From: JBCCEV01 sp039030125
GTDB taxonomy: Bacteria; Pseudomonadota; Gammaproteobacteria; Ga0077536
Assembly (NCBI GenBank): GCA_039030125.1
Contig: JBCCEV010000072.1
Span: 1 to 20,329, forward strand
Direction: 5' to 3'
DNA: 20,329 bases
The notes under the pieces: generated by a model
What the model was told of the DNA's origin: nothing
The model's input: only the letters and a program-made list of their open reading frames with translations
Database searches by the model: none
Made by a program: the position numbers and the translations under genes
Shown: piece by piece, positions 14,796 to 20,329 of the stretch
How the letters are laid out: each line of letters begins with the position of its first letter
How positions within the stretch are numbered: the first letter of the stretch is position 1

Positions 14796-17700
14796 ATGCG
14801 AATAACGAAAATAAGAGTCTCTGGATTTAAATCCTTCGTCGACTCAACCACGCTGTCTCTCCCCGGAAACCTGACCTGTATCGTCGGGCCTAACGGCTGC
14901 GGCAAATCAAATATCATCGATGCCTTGCAGTGGGTCATGGGCGAATCATCGGCCAAACATCTGCGCGGCGATTCGATGGCCGACGTGATTTTCACGGGCT
15001 CCAATACCCGCAAGCCGGTGGGTCAGGCAACGGTCGAAATCATTTTCGATAATGTCGACGGCAAAATCGGCGGCCAGTATGCGAGCTTCGGAGAGATCAG
15101 CATCAGACGGACGGTAAGCCGCGATGGGATCTCGACCTATTTCCTCAATGGCACGCGCTGTCGTCGCAAGGACATCACCGATGCGTTTCTAGGGACCGGA
15201 ATTGGATCTAAGGGCTACTCGGTCATCGAGCAGGGCATGATCTCGCGGGTGATCGAGGCTAAGCCTGAAGAACTTCGCGGCTTTCTCGAGGAAGCGGCAG
15301 GTATTTCGAAATACAAGGAACGCCGGCGCGAAACGGAAAACCGGATCCGGCGGACCAACGACAACCTTGCGCGTTTGGACGATCTGCGCGAGGAGCTATC
15401 CAAACAACTCAATCATCTCCAGCGCCAGGCAAAGGCGGCTGAACGTTTTCAACAATACAAGGAAGAAGAACGTTTAACCGAAGGCAAACTGTTGGCCTGT
15501 CGCTGGCAGGCACGCGCGGCGGATCAAGAGCAGGCGGCGGGCGAAAGCCGCGAGCGCGAAACGGCGCTGGAAGCGAAGACCGCCGAGATCCGCGATGTCG
15601 AAGCACATCAAGCAACCATCATGGAACAGCAAAGCGCTGCCAATCAGACGCTGAACGAAAGACAGAACGCGTTTTATGCCGAAAGCGCCGAGATATCGCG
15701 CCTAGAACAGGCATTGCGCCACTCCGAAGATAACGAAAAGCGACTGACGACCGAACTGGCCTCCGCGCGCGAAGCTCATCAAGAAGCCGGTCGTAACCTG
15801 GCCCGCGATCGTACGCGGCTCGGGGAAGCCACGTCGAAACTCGAGGCGCTTACACCAGATGCCAATGCTAACCGTCAAAACGAAGAGGCCGCCTCGAGCG
15901 CGTTAAAACAGGCGGAAACGGGAGTCGAAGACTGGCAGCACGTGTGGGACACGTTGAACGAGCGCCAACTAGAGATCTCCCGCCAAGAGCAATCCGCCCA
16001 GGTGAAACTTGAACACCTGGACGCCAATATCACTGAATCTCGTGAGCGGATCGGGACGCTTGAAAGCCAAAGGATCGATCTGCGGCCAAGCGAACTCGAC
16101 GCGGATATCGAGCAATTGCGCGCGCGCCTTGGCGAACTCGAAAAATCGCAAGACGAAGCAATTGGGGAACGTGACACGATTGCGCTTAACCTAACGGCCG
16201 CGCGCGCACGGGCCCGCGAAGCCAGCGATGAATTACACGATTTGCGGTCCGAACTTGAAGAGCAAAAAGGCCGGTTATCGTCACTGCGAGCTTTGCAAGA
16301 TACGGCGCTTGGCGAAGCGCAAAGGACGCGAAATCTGTGGCTCGAAGACCGTGGTATTGATAACCAGGGGGTCCTTGCGGAATCGATAAAAGTCGAAGCA
16401 GGCTGGGAACGCGCAATTGAAGCGGCCTTGGGCGAGGCCTTGAATAGCTTTTGTGGCCCGGGCTTGGTCGATGATCTCTCGGCACAGCGCGGCGCAGTGC
16501 TGCAAGAGGGGATCGCCGTCGTCGATACCGCCGGTGAACTAGGCGCGCGCGAAAGCGCGTTGATGCCGGGCGGCGCCCGTGCCCTGGGCACATTGATCAA
16601 GGCGCCACAGGGCGTGGGGAAACTTGTCGCTGAAGTTTTCGCCTGCGAGACACTCGATGAGGCCCTCGCGTTGCGCCCCAAGCTTAAAGACGGCCAGCGG
16701 GTGGTGACCAAAGACGGCTCTCAGCTTGGCAGAAACTGGCTCAGCATTTCACCGCGCGACGAACAGCAGTTAGGGGTTCTGGCGCGCGAAAAAGCAATTG
16801 ATGACGGCCAGCTTGCCCTCAACCGCCTTGAGGAAAATGTTGCGACTGTGAGTGCGACGGCCACACGCGAACAAGAAGAAGTTGCGAGCTTGGAAAGCCG
16901 CGAGCGACAGGCCGCCGATCGACTGCAGGAGGCTGCCGCGACGATTGCTGCTGACAAAGCCTTGCTCGCCCGTCGCGAAACCGAAGCCGACACCATGCGC
17001 AGCCAGAGCGGCGCCGTCAACGATGAGATAGCGCGGCTTGCTCGTCGCGCTGAAGAAAGTCAACAGGCGCGTAATTCGACAAGTCTCGAACTTGATAGCG
17101 TCGCCGGGCGATTGACCGTTTTGGAGAGTGAAAGAAACACGCACGCCGAGAAGCGGCAGGCCTTGCAAGCGGCCCTGGATGAAGCGCGTAATAGATGGCG
17201 TGCCGCCCGCGAACGCGCTCATGAGGTTGAGTTGAAACTCCAGGACATCAACGCCAGCAAGGCGTTGCTTGAAAAGGACATCGAGCGCAATGACGCTAAC
17301 CAGCGTGCGGCCAGCACCCGGATCGAAGAGATTGAGACAACGATCACTGACACCCGCGCACCGCGCGAAACAATGCAAATTGATTTGAATGGCGCCCTCG
17401 ATCGCCGGGTTAAGGCAGAGCAAGCGCTAGGTGCGGCGCGGAGCGAGTTGGATGACATCCAACAGGCCCAGCGGCAAGCCGCTGAACAGCACTTGCGACT
17501 TGAACAGGAAATGTCGGAACGGCAAAGTGCGCTCGAAGCCGCGCGCTTGGATCAACGTGCTATCGAAGTTCGATTGCAAGAGCTTGCCGATCGCATTGAG
17601 GGTTCAGGCTTTGAACTCAAAGCCTTGCGCGAACAGCTCGGCGAGGCGACCGAGGAGGCGCTTGGCAATGAGCTCGAAAGGATCGCAGCGCGAATCGCGC

Positions 17701-18320
17701 GTTTGGGGCCCATCAACCTGGCGGCGATAGAGGAATTCGATCAGTTATCGGAGCGCAAGGAGTATCTGGACCGCCAGCATGAAGATTTACTCAAGGCCTT
17801 AGCGACCCTTGATGATGCGATCAAGAAAATTGACCGCGAAACCCGCACCCGTTTTCAGGAAACGTTCGACAAGGTCAATGACGGCTTGAAAGCCATGTTC
17901 CCCGTGTTGTTTGGCGGTGGCCATGCGTATTTGGAAATGACCGGCAACGATCTATTGGAAACCGGCGTCGCTGTTATGGCGCGCCCGCCGGGCAAACGTA
18001 ACAGCTCAATCCAATTACTCTCCGGTGGCGAGAAAGCGCTAACCGCGCTCGCTTTTGTATTTTCGATTTTCGAACTTAATCCAGCGCCTTATTGTCTGCT
18101 TGACGAGGTTGATGCGCCGCTCGATGACGCCAACGTTTTGCGACTGGCTGAAATGCTAAAGACCATGGCCGAGAGCGTGCAGTTCGTTGTTGTCACGCAC
18201 AACAAATTGACAATGGAAATCGCCTCCCAACTCATAGGGGTGACCATGCAAGAACCCGGCGTATCTCGTCTTGTTTCGGTCGACATGGAACAGGCTGTGG
18301 AAATGGCTGCAGCCAGCTAG
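14796..18320 (+). CDS. smc: Chromosome segregation ATPase SMC
   Basis: The condensin ATPase that, with ScpA and ScpB, loops and compacts the chromosome. It has 1174 residues, a usual length. The N-terminal head has the Walker A motif GPNGCGKSN (31-39) and the conserved QGMISRVIEAKPEELRGFLE. A long coiled coil runs from about 165 to 510. A hinge domain lies at about 525-650 (EAGWERAIEAALGEALNSF to VTKDGSQLGRNWLS). The returning coiled coil spans about 660-1000. The C-terminal head has the signature LSGGEKALTALA near 1073 and Walker B YCLLDEVDAPLDD near 1100. The ATG at 14796 gives the usual opening MRITKIRVSGFKSF; the ribosome site is weak. It is followed by zipA and ligA, the order seen in Pseudomonas and relatives. 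scpA and scpB are not in the window. Confidence 0.97.
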   Translation: MRITKIRVSGFKSFVDSTTLSLPGNLTCIVGPNGCGKSNIIDALQWVMGESSAKHLRGDSMADVIFTGSNTRKPVGQATVEIIFDNVDGKIGGQYASFGEISIRRTVSRDGISTYFLNGTRCRRKDITDAFLGTGIGSKGYSVIEQGMISRVIEAKPEELRGFLEEAAGISKYKERRRETENRIRRTNDNLARLDDLREELSKQLNHLQRQAKAAERFQQYKEEERLTEGKLLACRWQARAADQEQAAGESRERETALEAKTAEIRDVEAHQATIMEQQSAANQTLNERQNAFYAESAEISRLEQALRHSEDNEKRLTTELASAREAHQEAGRNLARDRTRLGEATSKLEALTPDANANRQNEEAASSALKQAETGVEDWQHVWDTLNERQLEISRQEQSAQVKLEHLDANITESRERIGTLESQRIDLRPSELDADIEQLRARLGELEKSQDEAIGERDTIALNLTAARARAREASDELHDLRSELEEQKGRLSSLRALQDTALGEAQRTRNLWLEDRGIDNQGVLAESIKVEAGWERAIEAALGEALNSFCGPGLVDDLSAQRGAVLQEGIAVVDTAGELGARESALMPGGARALGTLIKAPQGVGKLVAEVFACETLDEALALRPKLKDGQRVVTKDGSQLGRNWLSISPRDEQQLGVLAREKAIDDGQLALNRLEENVATVSATATREQEEVASLESRERQAADRLQEAAATIAADKALLARRETEADTMRSQSGAVNDEIARLARRAEESQQARNSTSLELDSVAGRLTVLESERNTHAEKRQALQAALDEARNRWRAARERAHEVELKLQDINASKALLEKDIERNDANQRAASTRIEEIETTITDTRAPRETMQIDLNGALDRRVKAEQALGAARSELDDIQQAQRQAAEQHLRLEQEMSERQSALEAARLDQRAIEVRLQELADRIEGSGFELKALREQLGEATEEALGNELERIAARIARLGPINLAAIEEFDQLSERKEYLDRQHEDLLKALATLDDAIKKIDRETRTRFQETFDKVNDGLKAMFPVLFGGGHAYLEMTGNDLLETGVAVMARPPGKRNSSIQLLSGGEKALTALAFVFSIFELNPAPYCLLDEVDAPLDDANVLRLAEMLKTMAESVQFVVVTHNKLTMEIASQLIGVTMQEPGVSRLVSVDMEQAVEMAAAS

Positions 18321-18352
18321 AGCGATCACCTTAAGCTACTTGAGTTATCGCT
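18321..18352 (+). terminator. Terminator-like hairpin between smc and zipA
   Basis: AGCGAT (18321-18326) pairs with ATCGCT (18347-18352), and CTTAAG (18330-18335) with CTTGAG (18339-18344, one G-T pair), around a three-base loop and a small internal loop. A run of five T follows about eight bases later (18361 onward). The gap before the T run and the AT-rich inner stem make it an imperfect intrinsic terminator. It could instead attenuate read-through into zipA or protect the smc mRNA end. Confidence 0.4.
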
Positions 18353-18384
18353 AAGCAACTTTTTAATTTCGGAAAATTTCGCAG

Positions 18385-19194
18385 ATGAGCCTGCGTATAA
18401 CGCTGTTAATTATTGGCCTGTTAATTATCGGTGGCATATACGCCTTTTCCGTGATCCGTAAGCGCGATGTGCGAGTGCGCTACCAACGTTCGCCCAAGCC
18501 AACGCCGCGCGATTTTACTTTCGACCGCACCACCGATATCAATCCGCCGCCCGAATCCGCACCCGCGGCGCAAGACCAGGCGGTGACCGTTGAGGGTGAT
18601 AAGGATGAGGCGTTTCTGGCGCTGCCTGAGATCCGTCAGGAACCAGAAACACACGGTGCGCAAATAGCGACCGACGACGAACAGCTAGAGTTGTTTAAAA
18701 ACGCCAGCAGCGTCAATCAAGCGCCTGCTACGAACCCGGCTATTACGCCGGCGCCGGAGGATGATGGCCTGGAGGAACCACCGTTCGTGACCTTGTATGT
18801 GCACGCGGGCGAGGGTCGGGAGCTGACAGGCAATGACATTGTGGGCGCGCTCAATGCCGTGGGCATGAGGTTCGGGGATGCTGAAGTGTTTCACCATTTT
18901 GGCGTTGGGGATCTGCAATGTGAACAGAGCATTTTTACGGTCGCGAACAGCTTTGAACCAGGCACCTTTGATCTTGAAAAAATCGACGCCTTCCGCACCA
19001 CCGGTCTAGTTTTTATTCTGCCGTTCCCCGCGCCTTTGGATGGTCCGGTCGCCTTTGAGCTGCTTTTGAATACCGCCCAACGATTCGCATCACTGGTCGA
19101 TGGCGAGTTGCTATCCGCGCCGCAAACGCTTCTCGATAGCCAGACGATTGCGACCTTCAGGGCCCGCGCCGCGGCTTTCGCCGATGGTGGGTAA
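18385..19194 (+). CDS. zipA: Cell division protein ZipA
   Basis: Anchors FtsZ to the inner membrane and stabilises the Z ring in gammaproteobacteria. It has 269 residues. A single N-terminal membrane helix spans about 4-23 (ITLLIIGLLIIGGIYAFSV) with a short basic stretch after it. A proline/alanine/acid-rich linker covers about 35-130. The C-terminal FtsZ-binding domain (about 130-265) has FVTLYVHAGEGRELTGNDI, FHHFGVGDLQCEQSIFTVAN, GLVFILPFPAPLDGPVAFEL and LLNTAQRFASLVDGEL. It lies 64 bases after smc, separated by a hairpin, and its end overlaps the ligA start by 11 bases. The ribosome site is weak (GGAAA about ten bases upstream of the ATG). Confidence 0.93.
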   Translation: MSLRITLLIIGLLIIGGIYAFSVIRKRDVRVRYQRSPKPTPRDFTFDRTTDINPPPESAPAAQDQAVTVEGDKDEAFLALPEIRQEPETHGAQIATDDEQLELFKNASSVNQAPATNPAITPAPEDDGLEEPPFVTLYVHAGEGRELTGNDIVGALNAVGMRFGDAEVFHHFGVGDLQCEQSIFTVANSFEPGTFDLEKIDAFRTTGLVFILPFPAPLDGPVAFELLLNTAQRFASLVDGELLSAPQTLLDSQTIATFRARAAAFADGG

Positions 19195-20221
19195 AGCGCC
19201 GAGCGCGCGGGCGGGCGAACTCCGCGAGCTCATAGAACATCACAATCATCGCTACTACAATCTCGATCGGCCCTCTATCAGCGACGGTGAGTTCGATGCC
19301 TTGTTCAAAGAACTGGTGGCGCTAGAGGAACAATTTCCCGAACTCGCCGATCCCGCCTCACCGACGCAACGCGTTGGCGGCGCCGCGAGTGAACAATTTG
19401 CCACCGTCGAGCACCGGCTGCCAATGCTGTCACTGGGCAACGCCTTCTCTGCCGCCGATCTCCAAGCATTCGACAAGCGGATCAAGGACCGGCTTGAGGA
19501 CGACGCGGTCGAGTACGTCGCCGAGCCCAAGCTCGATGGACTGGCGATTTCATTGACGTATGTCGATGGCGTCCTGTCGCGCGCGGCGACCCGTGGCAAT
19601 GGGCAGGCCGGGGAAGACGTAACGCAGAACGTTCGCACGATTCGCTCGGTGCCCCTGCGCCTGGTCGCAGGCGCGCCGCCGCCGGTGCTCGAAGTCCGGG
19701 GAGAAATCTATATGGAGCGCGCGGGATTCGAAGCACTTAACGCCGCCCAGCGAAAAGCACAGCAAAAAACCTTCGCGAATCCACGAAATGCCGCTGCCGG
19801 CAGTTTGCGGCAACTCGATTCAAGCATCACCGCGAAACGTCCTTTAACTTGGTACTGCTACGCGCTCGGCTACTCGCAAGGCGTGCAATTGCCAACCACC
19901 CACTACGATGCGATTCAATGGCTGGGTGAACTCGGCTTGCGGGTCTCTCCTGAAATGCGCATCGCGCGCTCGGTCGAACAATGTCTGGCTTATTACGAAG
20001 ATATCGGCGCACGCCGCAGCGATCTGCCCTACGAAATTGACGGGATCGTGTTTAAGGTTAACAGCGTCGCCCAACAGCTCGCGCTCGGCCAGGTGGCGCG
20101 GGCGCCGCGCTGGGCGGTCGCCTACAAGTTTCCGCCCGATGAACGCCAGACTCGCGTTAAAGCGATCGACGTACGGGTCGGACGCACCGGTGCCCTGACG
20201 CCAGTGGCGCGCCTGGAGCCG
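19184..20221 (+). CDS. ligA: NAD-dependent DNA ligase LigA, N-terminal half, cut by the right junction
   Basis: Seals nicks in replication and repair using NAD. The first 346 residues are present: domain Ia (ELIEHHNHRYYNLDRPSISD), then the adenylation domain with the AMP-attaching lysine K116 in AEPKLDGLAISLTY. Further family blocks are ATRGNGQAGEDVTQNV, EVRGEIYM, ANPRNAAAGSLRQLD, YEIDGIVFKVN, PRWAVAYKFPP and VGRTGALTPVARLEP. After that proline (20219-20221) the family sequence, normally continuing with a VxVGGVTV-type strand, is replaced by unrelated sequence in an accidentally open frame. The rest of the OB fold, zinc finger, helix-hairpin-helix and BRCT domains (about 320 residues) are missing. 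The ATG at 19184 lies inside the zipA end, and GTG at 19187 is a lesser alternative. The native gene was probably whole. Confidence 0.95.
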
Positions 20222-20226
20222 GGAGA
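20218..20226. other. Right chimeric junction (bacterial / foreign)
   Basis: Highly conserved ligA sequence stops after the codons for ARLEP and is followed by sequence with no ligase similarity in any frame. The breakpoint is about 20221/20222. The following 108 bases do not resemble the bacterial genes here. I recognise no vector sequence in them. Confidence 0.75.
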
Positions 20227-20233
20227 CGTCGCC

Positions 20234-20329
20234 ATGGCGCAACGACGGAGGATTCGTTCGTCGGTTGACCGGTTTAGCGGCCGTGTGTTGACGCTCTGTG
20301 TTGTATCGTTTTGCCTCGTTGCTCTAACC
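20234..20329 (+). CDS. Possible eukaryotic gene start with signal or anchor sequence, runs off the window
   Basis: The ATG at 20234 sits in GTCGCCATGG, a near-perfect vertebrate/animal Kozak context. The frame stays open for 32 codons to the window end. The peptide begins MAQRRRIRSSVDRF, with several arginines, followed by a hydrophobic stretch VLTLCVVSFCLVALT. This is the layout of a signal peptide or signal anchor and would suit the first coding exon of a secreted or membrane protein. The stretch is too short for a family assignment, and the frame coincides with that of ligA by chance. Weak call. Confidence 0.3.
   Translation, partial: MAQRRRIRSSVDRFSGRVLTLCVVSFCLVALT

Noticed and set aside
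15875..16711. A 278-codon minus-strand frame opposite smc
   Set aside because: It is antisense to the smc coiled coil and hinge; its Ser/Arg-rich composition is what reverse coiled-coil codons give.
1804..20221. A genomic island, prophage or other mobile element in the bacterial block
   Set aside because: No integrase, transposase, phage gene, tRNA attachment site or direct repeats seen; gene content is core chromosome.
1804..20221. Recent bacterial-to-animal gene transfer as the main explanation
   Set aside because: No introns, no decay and intact operon structure apart from the two cut ends; a joined symbiont or contaminant fragment is simpler, though reads are needed to settle it.

Overview
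The window is a chimera. About 18.4 kb of gammaproteobacterial chromosome (roughly 1805-20221) sits between two stretches of apparently eukaryotic DNA. The left flank (1-1804) is AT-richer and ends in a CT microsatellite. It carries a terminal exon, with splice acceptor and polypyrimidine tract, that encodes the C-terminus of a DNAJC11-like mitochondrial J-protein, so an animal-type genome is likely. The right flank (20222-20329) is short. It interrupts the DNA ligase gene and contains a Kozak-like ATG followed by a basic-then-hydrophobic N-terminus. Both junctions fall inside conserved bacterial genes (an acyl-CoA synthetase and ligA). The bacterial genes are intronless and in ordinary operon order, so host/symbiont or contaminant sequence joined during assembly or cloning is the simplest explanation. 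A real insertion cannot be excluded from sequence alone.

The bacterium looks gammaproteobacterial because of the smc-zipA-ligA order (ZipA is a gammaproteobacterial division protein), LptF, ThrH, CysZ and GluQRS. Region by region: (i) 10496 to 1804, minus strand, one tightly packed probable transcription unit: GT2 glycosyltransferase, LAB_N membrane protein, lptF, metH, asnS, an MTH1187-type thiamine-binding protein and a truncated acyl-CoA synthetase. (ii) 10607-11155, plus, a PduO-type cobalamin adenosyltransferase, convergent with a minus-strand periplasmic retropepsin-like protease (11157-11828). (iii) 11989-12588, plus, thrH, convergent with (iv) the minus-strand set queF-cysZ-gluQ (14634-12596), which holds two queuosine-tRNA genes on either side of a sulfate transporter. 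(v) 14796 to 20221, plus: smc, zipA and the first half of ligA, for chromosome condensation, Z-ring tethering and replication/repair.

Functionally the bacterial part is mostly core housekeeping: translation (AsnRS, GluQRS, QueF), one-carbon and B12 metabolism (MetH, adenosyltransferase), envelope (LptF, GT2/LAB_N), sulfate uptake and cell-cycle genes. I see no phage, insertion sequence, CRISPR array, toxin-antitoxin, defence or secondary-metabolite system, and no rRNA or tRNA. The observations most worth following are the two cross-kingdom junctions, the queF-cysZ-gluQ operon, lptF without an adjacent lptG, and the consecutive TTG starts of lptF and metH.
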